The translations under genes and the position numbers were made by a program. From Psylliodes chrysocephalus (lineage: Eukaryota; Arthropoda; Insecta; Coleoptera; Chrysomelidae): DNA of 64,000 nucleotides. Under the pieces are notes generated by a model. That model saw nothing but the letters and a program-made list of their open reading frames with translations, ran no database searches and was not told the DNA's origin. The stretch lies in NCBI GenBank assembly GCA_927349885.1, contig OV651823.1, positions 3,906,152-3,970,151 of the forward strand. Direction: 5' to 3'. This document shows, piece by piece, positions 47,354 to 60,279 of this stretch; the first letter of the stretch is position 1, and each line of letters opens with the position of its first letter.

Positions 47354-48592
47354 TCTGATGTGTCCAACACATGACTTTCCTATCTAGTTATTATAGGCTT
47401 TTTCAGGTTATTTTGTACAACCTATTGCAGCACTTCTATAAATATTAAGAGGATACATTTTCCACATACATCTTCCTCAAAACATTTTTCTATAAATATT
47501 CATTGAAAACGAAAATACTGAAAAATTTAAATTTAGCACTCTTCGTCCAATTTTTCCATTACGGTCCATTTTAGAAAAATCATATATAAACAAAAATTAT
47601 AGAGATCGATATCGCAAACAACTTTTAGTTCAACAATTTTCATAAAAATCAGAATTTTGCACATTTTGTCAAATTTCTCGAATACGGACCATTTCAGGAA
47701 ATTTTGACATAAAACAAAAATTATAGATAATAATATTAGAAGCAACTTTTATTTGAACAATTTTCTTCTCCAAATATAAATAAGAGACATATTACATAAA
47801 ATATAAAAACGGCCTCCCATAAAGTACCCCCCCAGATGTTCCGACTTTGTCCAAAATTTAATCATTTCACGTAAGGCCGAAATAAAACTTAAGTTTAAAA
47901 TTTCATGTTTTTTCTTTATCCGTTTTTGAGTTTTCTTCAAAATTCGAAATTTACACATTTTATCAAATATCTCGAATACGGTCCATTTTAGAGAAATTAT
48001 GTGTAGAATAAAAATTATAGAGAATTATATTACAAACAACTTTTATTTGAATAATTTTTATAAAAAAATATTTTTTTCATTTTGTCAAATTTCTCGAATA
48101 CGGACCATTTTAGGAAAATTTTGCATTAAACAAAAATTATAGATAATATTATTAGAAGTATTTTTTTAATTGCCATTATTTTTTTAATTTTTGATGTAGA
48201 AATTACTCTTTTATTGCCTTTAATTTTAACAATAAAAATTTTATTTGAAGAATTTTCTTCTCCAAACGTAAATAACAGATATATTCCATAAAATATAAAA
48301 ATGACCACCTATAAAGTACCCCCCAGATGTTCCGACTCTGCTCAAAAACTAATCATTTCATTATACGATGGAATAAAGCTTAAGTTTAACATTTGGTGTT
48401 TTTCTGTATATCGGTTCATGAGTTATGGTGGATACAGACACGGACACGGACACACTGACAGATATCATCGCGCAAATAGTCAAAACGGATTCAGGGGACA
48501 TCAGAACGTAAAAATTCGTCGAAAACTCGAGGTCGAAAAAATCATGATTCCTATACTATCCTTATATCTGTATACAGATAGGAAAGTAAAAA
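47354..48592 (+). mobile_element. Helentron-like element, copy C
   Basis: Same ends as copy A (TCTGATGTGTCCAACACATG start; CTTATATCTGTATACAGATAGG hairpin end) and the same internal units. It carries a unique insertion of about 75 bases at roughly 48157-48235. Confidence 0.7.
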
Positions 48593-48795
48593 GCAGTGCA
48601 GTAATTTAATTTGCAGAACATAGTACAGGTTCAATGCTTATTTGTAGTTAAAATGAAAATTTTAATATATCTGATCGGACTAATAAAATTATTTTTACTT
48701 TTTATAAATAATATAAATTTTTTAATTTAAAATATAATCTACAAAGTGTGTATATACCATTTTTTAAGCCGTGATCTTATTTATATTATAAAAAA

Positions 48796-49968
48796 TCTGA
48801 TGTGTCCAACACATGACTTTCCTATCTAGTTATTACAGGCTTTTTCCGGTTATTTTGTACAACCTATTGTAGAACTTCCATAAATTTTTAGAGGATAAAC
48901 TAAATATATACATTTTCCACATACATCTACCTCGAAACATTTTTCTATACATATTCATTGAAAACGAAAATACTAAAATATTTAAATTTAGCACTTTTCC
49001 TACAATTTTTCCATTACGGTCCATTTTATAAAAATCATGTAAGAATAAAAATTATAGAGATCGATATCGCAAACAACTTTTATTTCAACAATTTTCATAA
49101 AAATCAGAATTTTGCACATTTTGTCAAATTTCTCGAATACGGACCATTTCAGGAAATTTTGACATAAAACAAAAATTATAGATAATAATATTAGAAGCAA
49201 CTTTTATTTGAACAATTTTCTTCTCCAAATATAAATAAGAGACATATTCCATAAAATATAAAAAGGGCCTCCATAAAGTACCCCCCCAGGTGTTCGGACT
49301 TTGTTCAAAATCTAATCATTTCACGTCAGGCCAAAATAAAACTTAAGTTTAAAATTTAATGTTTTTTTCTTTATCCGTTTTTGAGTTTTCTTCAAATTTC
49401 GAAATTTACACATTTTCTCAAATATCTCGAATACGGTCCATTTTAGAGAAATTATGTAGGGGATAAAAATTATAGAAAATTATATTACAAACAAGTTTTG
49501 TTTTTATAAAAAAATATTTTTTTACATTTTGTCAAATTTCTCGAATACGGACCATTTTAGGAAAATTTTGTATAGAACAAAAATTTAGATAATAATATAA
49601 GAAGTAACTTTTATTTGAAGAATTTTCTTCCCCAAACGTAAATAACAGATATATTCCATAAAATATAAAAATTACCCCCTATAAAGTACCCCCCTAGATG
49701 TTCCGACTCTGCCCAAAATCTAATCTGCTCATTGGACGCTGGAACAAAGCTTAAGTTTAAAATTTGGTGTTTTTCTGTGTACCAGTTCATGAGTTATGCG
49801 ACACACAGACACACACACAGACACACAGACACACAGACACCATCGCGAAAATAGTCAAAACGGATTCAGGGGACCTCAAAACGTAAAAATCCGTCGAAAA
49901 CTCGAGGTCGAAAAAAATCATGATTCCTATACTTTCCTTATATCTGTATACAGATAGGAAAGTAAAAA
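48796..49968 (+). mobile_element. Helentron-like element, copy D
   Basis: A complete copy with both hairpin ends, 203 bases to the right of copy C and in the same orientation. It contains a short CA-rich microsatellite at about 49800-49842 at the same internal place as copy A. Confidence 0.72.
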
Positions 49969-51803
49969 TTATTTTGCAAAATCCGTCTATGGAATGTGAT
50001 GTTGGTTTTTGATGTAAACGAACTTAATATGTTTGTATTTAACCTAACTACGTCTCTAAAATTGTTATATTTTTCACATTTGTGGAGATAAATAGTAGAT
50101 AAGGGGTTAAGTAACCATACATTGCCGAAACTAAATGAATAAAAGGGGCATATTCACTTGACCCTTTTATTCCCGTCAAAAATAATCATGTTCTGTAACT
50201 TAACCATCTTATCCGTGGCAGTCTAATGACTAATTTTAGTAATTTTTAAGGCGGGGTTAATTTTTTAAACTTTTTTTTGCATTTTTTTATATTTGATATT
50301 GTGAATGGAGATGCTTTTAAGAATATTGTGTGAAAATTTCAGATGAATCAGAGCAAAATTAACGAAGACAGCGGTTTTAGTATCCGCGCCTCATATATGA
50401 CTCAGCGCATCAGAAAACACCTGCCCGGCCTTAGCGCGCTATTGTTACCTGATTACACAAGTACAAACGTGTTTATACTTGTACTGTATATAATTTATCT
50501 CCTCAGAAATATGATCTACAGATTTCAAAAATGATTTTTAAAAGAATTTTTAATTTAAAATACATTTTAAATTTTATCTTGTCAGAAATATTATCTACAG
50601 ATTTCAAAAATGATTTTTAAGGGACGCCTATGCATACTTAAAATTGTACCTTTATTTGGACTGCAATTAGTCTGTTTTTGCACCTGGTTGTTAACCTAAA
50701 ACTTTAGACTGCAATTCGGCATTTGTAAAAATTTAGACTGCAGTTTACCGACACCGATCAACAATTCAAAAAAATCTGGAATAATTCAAAAAGTCCGAGT
50801 GTTTTTATAAAAATACTAAGTTACTCTAACCTTGACGGCATAATTTTTTTCTAAAGATGATGTTAAACTTAATTTGTTACTAATCTACCCTTGCATAGTC
50901 ATTAGAAGCGGATGTTGTCTCTTTTCTGGTCAAAGTAATAAGATAATAAAAAAAAACTTACCGAATAAGCAAATAAAACTTTTACAACCGAAAATTTCCA
51001 ACCGCACTATTATAGTAAACATACATGAATGAATGAATTACATTAGAGAATGGAAGTAAATACTCACTACTATCAAAAAAACCATTATTTTTATGTAAAA
51101 ATTTAATTGTTTACTACAAAATTAGTAGGTGAGTCATTCATGAAAATCTAATTGTAAGTTGATAGTAGTAATTTCAATTATAGAACATTTAATTGAGTAA
51201 TAAAGAATACAAATGCCGGAATAATAAATTTTGATAAAAACTACACAATATATTATTCAGTCCTTTAAAAAAAATAGAGTTATGTGCATTGACTTGTTTA
51301 ACTCCAAAAAGCTAGATGTTGCCAATATTGTCCCAGCTCCTTAAATATATCACCTCTGGTTTTAATAGAACAAGGACCCTAGTGCTGCGCTTCCATTTGC
51401 CACAATTATAGAAATATTTTATTACACTAACTGTATAATATTTTTAAATCAAAAACAATTAACTAACGAAAACAAATAAATATTATAAAAAACTATATAT
51501 TACAAAAAAAATTATAATTAGCTATAGTAAACGAGTCATTTGAATGTTCTGTGTATTTATGTAGTAACGGTTTATGAATAGGATTTAAAAGTCTTATCAA
51601 TTAGATTTGTTTAAGAGGTGCGGCTTGACAGTTTATATGTCTAAATTTGCATTTATAAATAATTAGAATTGTTCAATTAAGACGGAACCGTCATTTTGGG
51701 AAAACACAGAAGAAAATTTCCGGGAAGAATATAATAAGAACTAACTGTAACGGATTTATATTTAACCTATTCGAAAAATAGAGGCGAAAGTGTCGCATAT
51801 ATA
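49969..51803. other. Stretch without a gene; contains one copy of a dispersed repeat
   Basis: A segment at about 50300-50510 (AAGAATATTGTGTGAAAATTTC ... GTTACCTGATTACACAAGTA) is repeated at 58588-58800. A second local duplication (CAGAAATAT.ATCTACAGATT) occurs at about 50497-50536 and 50580-50622. Confidence 0.6.
50300..50510. repeat. Dispersed repeat, copy 1
   Basis: Shares several blocks with 58588-58800, including GATGAATC.GAGCAAAA, CGAAGA.A.AGCGGTTT and AAGTACAAACG.GTTT.TAC. It looks like two old copies of one interspersed repeat. Confidence 0.75.
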
Positions 51804-53373
51804 CAGGGTGTTTTCAAAGTTGAGTCATTTATTTTAACAGCTTGTAGAACTCGTCAAAAGAAGTCGATATACCAAAAATCACCTAAATAAAAGTTGCATA
51901 ATAAGGGAGTTATAGGTTTTTTTAAAATTAAAAACATTTATTATCGGTAAAATGTATTCCATTTTTACAAAAATTGTTCAAAATTGTCACCATTTGTCCG
52001 ATTAATGCATAGTCTTGCTCGGCGTACCGACGACTCCTGACAGGCCTCAAAAATAAAATCCGGATGTCCGCGAATAACATCACAAACATTTACAATGCGG
52101 TCTTGAAGTTCTTCCACAGTATTTACTTCTCCATCATGATACACCAACTGTTTAAATAACCCCACAGAAAAAAATCACAAGGGTTAGGTCCGGGGAGCGT
52201 GCAGGCCAAGAAACGGGTCCATTCCTCCCTATCCATCTATTCGGAAACTGTTCATTCAAATATTCACGAACTCCTCTTCTGAAATGCGGTGGAGCTCCGT
52301 CATGTAGAAACCACATATCCCACATTTAGTGGAACATCTTCTAATAATTCTGGCAGATGGTGTCGAAGAAAATCTAAATAAATGTCACCGGTTAGCCGAG
52401 GTGGAAAAAAGTATGCTCCAATAAGCATGCCATTTACTACACCAGCCCAAACATTTAATGAAAATCTATGTTGGAAATTAGATCCTCTTACGGCATGCTG
52501 ATTTTCTACTGCCCAAACATGAAAATTGAATATCCCATTTCGTGTAAATGTGGATTCGTCTGTAGCTAAAATTATTTTCGTAAAATCTTCATTTTTGTTC
52601 AACTGTTGTAAAAACCACTGACAAAATTCAACTCTTCTAGGATGATCTTCAGGTTGTAATGCTTGTACCTGTTGATAATGATAAGGATAATATTGTTCCT
52701 GTCGTATTGTTTTCCACACTTTACTATGGGAAACATCGACTTGAGTTGCTATGGCTCTGGTACTTATTTCCACTACTATTTCCAAAATATTTTCCTCAAT
52801 TTCTACCATTTCAGGTGGAGCAGGTCTTCCAGCGTGACCCCCTCGTTGTTCTTTTAAGTATCCTCTCTCACGAAGTCGAATAACTAAATTTACAAACATC
52901 CGTGGAGCCGGATGATTTCTTAATGGAAACATTTCCGCGTAAAGGCGACATGCTGCGGCTGAATTTTGTTGGCACTCTCCGTATGTTAGTATTATGTCCA
53001 CTAGTTCATTATTTCCATAAACGTGGGCCATTTTTCCGTACAAAATATCAAAAAAACTAAAGTAATACGAACTAAACGGTTGATACCAATAACTAACCGA
53101 AAATCGTTCTCAAAACCGAAAAAAAAAAAATAGCCATATCTAGATAAGTAAAATTGTCGTAGTAAACAAACAACGATAAATTTTTACTTGGCAGTGGTCA
53201 GGAATATTAAAATATGCGGATAAACAGTTTGTATTTGTTTTAGTTTTAAAATTTTGAAATTCCTTTTTATTTATTTTAATATGCAACTTTTATTATGATT
53301 TTTGGTATATCGACTTCTTTTGACGAGTTCTACAAGCTGTTAAAATAAATGACTCAACTTTGAAAACACCCTG
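51804..53373 (-). mobile_element. DUF4817/mariner-type transposon with 78-bp inverted ends
   Basis: The ends begin CAGGGTGTTTTCAAAGTTGA and are perfect inverted copies over about 78 bases (51804-51881 and 53296-53373), with similarity extending a little further inward. TA flanks each side. Length is 1570 bases. It encodes a frameshifted transposase on the minus strand. The near-identical ends suggest fairly recent insertion. Confidence 0.95.
51965..53043 (-). pseudogene. DUF4817-type mariner transposase, two frameshifts
   Basis: Starts MYGKMAHVYGNNELVDIILT, the DUF4817 helix-turn-helix common in insect transposases (IYGEC..N...A.RLYAE.FP.R.HP). A second DNA-binding region follows, then the core: first Asp in ILATDESTFTRNG, second Asp in FLHDGAPPHF (reached by a frameshift near 52310) and third Asp in SPDLTPCDFFLWG (another shift near 52165). 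The last two catalytic Asp are 41 residues apart by my count, a DD41D arrangement. The C-terminus ends NFEQFL. Two breaks probably inactivate it. Confidence 0.92.
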
Positions 53374-53699
53374 TATACTATTTTAATAATAATTAATGTT
53401 ATAATGATTTATCAATGATAACAGTTTTATTTAATTTGTAGTTGCAACTATTTAAATTATACATATAATATGTGACATTAGGTGAAAGAGAATTAAAAAA
53501 AAAAACGAAAGGTCTCCCAATAAAAGAACAAATTTATATTATATTTATTTAGTGAACCCCTTAAAAAAGATTACCTATGCACCTCAAAAATGTCTTTGGA
53601 GTTTTTTAAATATTTTTCTTAAATAAGAGGTAATAAATAGAACCTTTTAGAAATCGCTCTGTATCTCGAAAATGAAACAATCTACTAAAAACCTTCATG

Positions 53700-54825
53700 T
53701 CGCTTCATTGTCCAATATATGCTCATCAATTAATATATGAGAGCCTCAAACCACCATCTGTCTTTCTTGTCTAATCTAGGATCATCTATCATCGACCACA
53801 TTCATCTGACAGATTCCCGAACTGAACTGGTTGCCCATATATGATTTATTCGTAAGACAATTACTTCCGTTCCGATCATCAACCTTTGATGTTACACATA
53901 TCTTAGCCTCTTCTCAGAACCAATACAGGAGTGATTACAGAACACTGTCATCTAGATATTTACATAAGAAATATGGAATTCATCTTACTGGAATCTATCG
54001 ACTTTAAACAAGTCTCATCCAACTCCACCATGGCCTTCATCAAAAGTGTGGCTTGTATAGTCACTATAAACTAGACATAGATCCATCTAGGTCCCAATGG
54101 AAGGCGATAAGATCATCCTACTCACTTTTATTTTAACCTAACCTACACATTTCTCTCTTTTTTGTCACTCCACCACGAGCCACAATATACACCTTTCAAA
54201 ATGCCAAAAAAGCAGTTTGGCGATTATTCCAGAGAATTGTCTTTAGAAACATTCCAACACACCGCCTGCTGAACTCCCCAAAAATCATCAACTCCCTGGT
54301 AATCAAAATCCAAACCACTATCATTCATGCTGTTAAAACTTCCATCAACACAGCACAAAAAGCCCTCCCACAACGGCGATTGTATAGACAATATGTGCGT
54401 ACGCACGACTCTGTTACCAAAACCGAAAGAAACGACCTCAAGGCCCTAACTGGACTTTAAATAAACTTAAAGAAACTACAACAACGGATCAATACCACTA
54501 TTATAGAGATGGTTCCAAGTTTTGAGACAAATTCTAACTCATCACTGGTCAAAAATACAAAACCCATTCCAAAATCGGGATCAACGGTGAAATATACGCT
54601 ACTGCCCATGAGAAAGCCTTAGCCAACAGGACACATCTTGAAGCTGTTTTTGGAACCTCTGATAACCCCTACTTTGGCGACTATTTCCGACACGAGAACG
54701 AACTCAATGTTCATCAGACATTTGCCGCCCCAATTTTAACATTGGGTATCGAAAACCCTTCCACAGCCCCTTTCATACTACAAGACATCAAATATGCCCA
54801 TCAATCAGGCCTCAGTTCCTGAGTC
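53700..54825 (+). pseudogene. Decayed non-LTR retrotransposon ORF2 (endonuclease end and pre-RT linker)
   Basis: This stretch is richer in C than its surroundings. Broken frames contain IIDHIHLTDSRTELVAH, resembling the end of an AP-type endonuclease. Next comes KKAVWRLFQRIVFRNIPTHRLL and, after further shifts, YFGDYFRHENELNVHQTF, resembling the linker before the reverse transcriptase. No RT motifs remain. Recognition rests on weak similarity and strand-consistent coding bias. Confidence 0.5.
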
Positions 54826-54845
54826 CATTAGTAAAGAGCGAGACT

Positions 54846-55020
54846 GGTCTTGGTCTTGCGGTCTTGGTATTGCTTTTTTGCAAGAATTTTGCAGCAATTA
54901 AAGAACGCAATACCGCAAGAGTCTTGGTCTTGTGTAAGTCTTGCATCACTTGGTCTTGGTCTTGCACACTCGGTATTGGTCTTGGTCTTGCAAGCTTTCA
55001 GCTGGTCTTGGTCTTGTTTT
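54846..55020. repeat. GGTCTTGGTCTTGC minisatellite-like repeat
   Basis: The unit GGTCTTGGTCTTGC, or its halves, appears about eight times in 175 bases, interrupted by unrelated short spacers. It begins directly behind the retrotransposon remnant. Confidence 0.85.
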
Positions 55021-57261
55021 TTTGCACTGTCGCAATCTCCTTATTCCATACAACTGCTGTCACAATATCCTTAGCAGTTCTTTTTGATAAGTTTTTGACC
55101 AGTTACCACATCAAAAATATTGACTAATTGTATATATTCTCTAGATTTATTGCCCTTCTGATACGTCAAAAATTAAATGCACGGTGAGCGTTTTTCATCG
55201 CTAAAAGAGGCCATTGAAGTATTTAAATTATAATGCTTAGAGTGGAAAAAGTGTTTTGAAGGACGCAGAAGTGTATATATGTATTTTAAAAGGAAATATT
55301 TTGAGAAGCAATAAAGTGAATTACATGAAGTAGTTTTTATTTTACATTTCTTGCAAATTTTACTGGTTTTTACTCACCAATTAAATTGGTCTTCAGCCTT
55401 TCAGTATTATACCTTGTATACTTACCAACAACTATGTTCTATTCGTCACAATTGCCAGATGCCATGCATGATTTATTATTTGAAAAGTAAATTAAAGCAC
55501 TGTTATGTTATAACAATTAAATTATACTGTGATAATTTTTAATGTTTTGAAATCTATTCAATTAGATTACGTAAGGCTGAATTATTGTCACTCTAGCTCA
55601 GGTTTTTCCAACAATCACTTCCATGATTTATTTTGTCATGTTCATTCTAATGACTCTACTTGTATTCACTATAAAAAAAAAGTTAAAAATATAGTCTCGA
55701 TGATCATCCGGTTTTTCTTAGTGTTCCCGGACTTTTGATTTTATTGTTGTATTTTTCCTAATAAGAATCCCTGTTCGAATGTAAATAATAAAATTTCTAT
55801 TTTTAGGACGGTGATCGTTCATTTCTATTGGTAAAGTTAACATTTAAAAAAGTAATAATGTAAATATCTCCACTTTTTAAAATTACTTTAAACTTAACAA
55901 ACCAAATAGGTAACTCAACTTTCATTCAAAAACAAGAGAAAATGTGAATAAAATTAATTGGGGTTACTAGTAAAGATCCGCTAGGATCACTGGAGTATAT
56001 ATTGTAAACCAGGGGCGGTTTCTCCATTGGTTCATTTGTGCAGTGAACACCCAATTAAATTTCATAAAAACACATTATTTTAAATATAAATTTAATTTTA
56101 ATATTTTTATTTTCATACTAGTTAATCTATATTTTTTGGTACATCATTGTCCTCTGGCTGATCGCGTCTTTGTGGCACAGTATACCTAAGTATTTTGTGG
56201 CGCATTATGATGAGTGAGCCTAACACGAGTGAGACAATATGGCGAATGCATATAGCTAAAAAGAGAAGACAACACGCCAACAGATCCTTCAAACTGTCAA
56301 AGAATACATTAATTGGCGCGCCGCTCACAAACAAGGTGCCAAATTAGTGTTGCCAGTCTAGTACAATTGACAATTGTACTAGATGTAGTACATTCAGTGT
56401 TCACGTGTAAAATATATATATTGTGTTCCTTGTTTGGGTTCGTTATCAATAAAGACCCACTTTTTTTCCCTTAAGTGAATTAGATGTCACTGCAAAGAGA
56501 ATTCGAAAAATCTGATACATTTAAGGAATCTGCTACATTTTTTAGACAATTCTGGTACATAACAAAAACATATTCTGGCAACACTGTACCAAATCAAACA
56601 AACTGTCATTTCATCTTCCGTCATTATGAAATGGTTTTAATAAAATTAAGATTATTTTATTATTTGTGATCATTTAAAAAAATGTGTTTAATTGAGAACT
56701 GCTACTTTAATAAATTGTAAGGATGTGTATCAATTTAACTATTGTTCCCGAAAAACTTCTTTAAGGCAAGGTAAATAAAAACTTTTTAAGGTTATGCTAT
56801 TTTATTTACATATAATAAAGTTTTACGACTGTTATTTGTTTTATATTTTGTTTCAGTGTCTAAGACCATCCAAAGCTACTTAAAAATGGTCTATTTTGTA
56901 CCCAATTGTAAATACTATGAAGTAAGAAGTAAGCAAAAAATTTGTAAATTTTTTTCCCACAAAACCCGCTAAAAGGGAAAATTTTATTGTTTTGATGAGG
57001 TAACTACTTACTTGACATCATTATGGAAATGGAAATGTACAATAAAAATTTGATAAAGATAAAAAGACAAATGATTTTTCACTTTAAAAGTCTGAATCGG
57101 AAAAATGGATCAACCAGTTAATTTAATATATGTACTCGATGAGAAATTTTACCTTAGAAATAGTATGTACATTTAAATAGTTTGTTTGCCTGTAATTATC
57201 AATCGTCTAACCTAGATCGTTTGATGCATACAAACCAGAAATCTTTTATTTTAATAATATT
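55021..57261. other. Stretch without a firmly supported gene
   Basis: Contains CAGGGGCGGTTTCTCC at 56009, which resembles a hAT left end, but no matching right end was found. A possible THAP-like start lies at 56886. The remainder is AT-rich and empty. Confidence 0.4.
56886..56971 (+). pseudogene. Possible THAP-like first-exon remnant
   Basis: ATG at 56886 opens MVYFVPNCKYYEVRSKQKIC and soon meets a stop. The VPNCKYYE part recalls the start of P-type THAP domains (VPNC or VPGC followed by a basic stretch). Only one of the expected first two cysteines is in place. Weak. Confidence 0.25.
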
Positions 57262-57451
57262 TTTTCTTTGGGGTCACTTAAAATCTGTAGTTTATAAGGA
57301 TCTACCTCAATCTCTGGAAGAACTGGAAGATCGAATCAGAGCGGCCACTCAAGAAATAACTCCTGAATCTATTCAAAATAGTTTAAGATCATTTGTTGAT
57401 AGATTAAGATATTGCCAGGCAGCCGAGGGCTTTTAGTTTGAACATCTACTT
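57262..57451 (+). pseudogene. C-terminal fragment of a second DUF4817/mariner transposase
   Basis: Reads FFLWGHLKSVVYKDLPQS, then LEELEDRIRAATQEITPE and RLRYCQAAEGF, followed by TAG and, still in frame, FEHLL and a stop. The FFLW.HLK start lies just after the third catalytic Asp of such transposases, so only the tail is left. The stop falls just before the normal FEHL end. It is related to, but not a copy of, the element at 51804-53373. The fragment has no inverted ends. Confidence 0.85.
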
Positions 57452-57574
57452 TAAATAAATGTGTCTTATTAAAGTATAATCTAATTTAATTGTTATTATA
57501 AGACCGTAAGTCTGGGACCCACTTAATGTACCATTGATGAACTGAGGCAGATCATACGAACTCGAAAAAAAATA

Positions 57575-57756
57575 CAGGGTGATCCATTTAAAATATTGCC
57601 CGATGACGTCATATCTTGAAAATCATTACGTATGCGGGAAATCTGTAACCGTTAATAAATAGTACAGAAAATGTACAAAAACTTTTATCTTAGTCAAATT
57701 ATCTAAGTCATAGTTAAGCCATAAATCAAGTGTTCCGCCCATATAGAATGACCCTG
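57575..57756. repeat. Possible MITE with CAGGGT ends
   Basis: Inverted ends CAGGGTGATCCAT and CAGGGTCATTCTAT lie 182 bases apart. The match is short and no clean TA duplication is seen on the right. Confidence 0.35.
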
Positions 57757-60279
57757 CATATTATCTAAGGTTTCCATGTACACCCACACGATTTAAATAA
57801 GATATATTTTAAAAATATTTTAGGATATATAAGGAGTTATGCTTTGCCTGACATATATTTTTTTAATTAAATAGTTAAGTACGTTCTGATAGTTAGTGTT
57901 AAATAACATTTCTTTAATCTGTTTCGTGAAGCCAATAAAAAGCCCTGCAGACAAATACAATATTAATAGACCATCGGAAATGGCCTGCATTGTTTCGCTT
58001 ACTATTGTTTTCATAATAATTATTATAATTATCTTAATTATTGCAATTTTCTGGGAAATTCCACCAAAGTCTATTTTACACTATTTCGAGAAGTAGTTAA
58101 TTTCAATTTTCATGGAACTTTTTACCTATTTAACATTAAATTACACACGATTGTTATAAATACTATTATTTATATTTTATGGCACTTTAATTCGGAAGTG
58201 CTGAAAAATTAAAAAATATTAATAATTCATAATATCTATAATTTTTTATTACCTACTTAGAATAATTTTATTAAATTAGACAAAAAATAAGTTAATGAAC
58301 AAAAAAAAGTTTAATATATAGTTAATTTAGTGTTTGGGCAGTGGCATAGCGTTTAGAAGAGATAAAAGTGTTACTTTGTTTATTTGTATTTTAGAATTGA
58401 AATAGTTTTATGACAAATGGCCAAGTCAATAATTTAAATACAAAAATTCCCAATGATCCATGTATACCATTTTGAAATCTTATTCAAATTACTCATTACA
58501 CATGGGCAACAACGTTTGAATAATTTGCTTTATCAGCTTAAGGAAACGGGGAGGGGAAACGTTTTTAAAGTTTTTTATTTGATTTTCTGAATGGAGAAAC
58601 TTTCAAGAATATTATGTGAAAATTTGAGATGAATCTGAGCAAAAATAACGAAGATACAGCGGTTTGAGCAACCGCGCGCTAATGTTACCTGGCATCTGTT
58701 TCGATCTCTATATAACCCCTAACCTTACCCCTAACTTTCTATATAGAAATTGCAGCACAAGTACAAACGCGTTTGTACCTGTAATGTATATAATTTAGTG
58801 TAGCATTGGCCTGGCAGGATTACAGATTTAACTGTGTCGTCTAAAAAAAAAACCACAAAAATGTGCCTTTTTTGCACGAACTAACTTTACCACCACCCCC
58901 CCCCCCCCCTTAAATCTGTACATATATTTAAATTAGCTACGAAACGAGTGGTTTTCACTCAATATGTGAATTTTTAAATTTCTAAATTTTCTCAAACTTA
59001 AAACTAATTTTTAACTTAATTAAATTTTTAGAAACAAGTAATATTTTACCAAAGCATGTTATGTTTTTGAATCAAAGAATCTTCAGTTGTTCTGTCCCAT
59101 TCTTTATAGGATACGCTGTATAAGCATTAGCATGTACTCACGAGTCATAGTGGACCATAAGCATTTACAAGTTCCTATTGGATAATATTATATTGGGTAA
59201 GTGGTGCTTTAATTGAAGATGTTTAGTGGGAAATATTTTTTGGGTAGTTTTAAAAACCACAAATCCTTGTATGAAACTTTTTAAGATTTTTATTTGAAAT
59301 TATTAAACTTTTTCTATAACGTTTTAAAACTCTAATACAATTAATTAGTTATACATTGATGTCTTTTTTTTAAGTTTCATAATAATTGGTAATATCGGAG
59401 TAGACCGATAACCCTTTTAAATATTTGAACTCAAAATATTTTCAAACAAGATAAATATGATTAGGTATTAATTTACAATAAATTTCTGTATTGAAATCGC
59501 AAGTAATATATCACAACTGGTTTATAGCTGTCTTGGCCAAAAATATATTTGATATAAAGGATATTATCATCATTGGTTGGTGTTCATAAGGATCCGTATA
59601 TATACCTACGAGAATTCGAAGCAGGTAGATCCGAAAAATAGTTCCAACTAAACCATTTTTTGAGCTTTTTGTAACTTAAATTGACTTTTATAAACAAATG
59701 TCTGTTTTAAAATATTTTTTGTACGACTGCTCATTCCGATAGAGGATACTACTAGCGAAAATTGATTTTCCTCATTAATGAGAAAAAATTCCAGTAAAGG
59801 AGCAACAACAGTTCGAGAACAAGCCCCATGTTAAATCCCATAAGAAATCGCTAAGGTTCATTCTGGCAATTTGTGACGCTTTCAAGGTCATGAGTCGAAG
59901 TTCGAATAATAACAGCTGTCAATTGACATGTCATCTGTCAACAGTGTTGCTAACCTAACATCTGTCAGCTGTCAATCCAGAGTTGCCAACCTAACCTGAG
60001 AATTCATAGCTACGAAGTTGTCTAACCTTAACCTTACATGTCTATTGCCATTTTATATCCGCACCATTTTTATCCCGAGTAGTGATAAGCGATATTTCAG
60101 AGAACTGGCAACATATATGCTAACCTAACAGTCATAAATGTCAAGGAACAACTGTCATCTAACCTAATATTACGTTCAACAGTGACAGAAAGAGAAGAAG
60201 GGGGAGAGTAAACCATATGCAACACACAAACTCCTGTAGAGTACAATGTTGTCAATCTAGTGTAGTATGTGTAAAATCT
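57757..60279. other. Stretch without a gene
   Basis: AT-rich. Includes the second copy of a dispersed repeat (58588-58800) and a run of 14 C at 58896-58909. At about 59920-60180 CTGTCA and AACCTAAC motifs recur many times. No coding sequence is recognised. Confidence 0.5.
58588..58800. repeat. Dispersed repeat, copy 2
   Basis: Partner of 50300-50510, sharing GAATATT.TGTGAAAATTT and AAGTACAAACGCGTTTGTAC. An insertion with TAACCCCTAACCTTACCCC lies in the middle. Confidence 0.75.

Noticed and set aside
56009..56340. CAGGGGCGG-type hAT left end with a minus-strand 70-codon frame
   Set aside because: No matching right end or 8-bp duplication found and the frame lacks hAT motifs.
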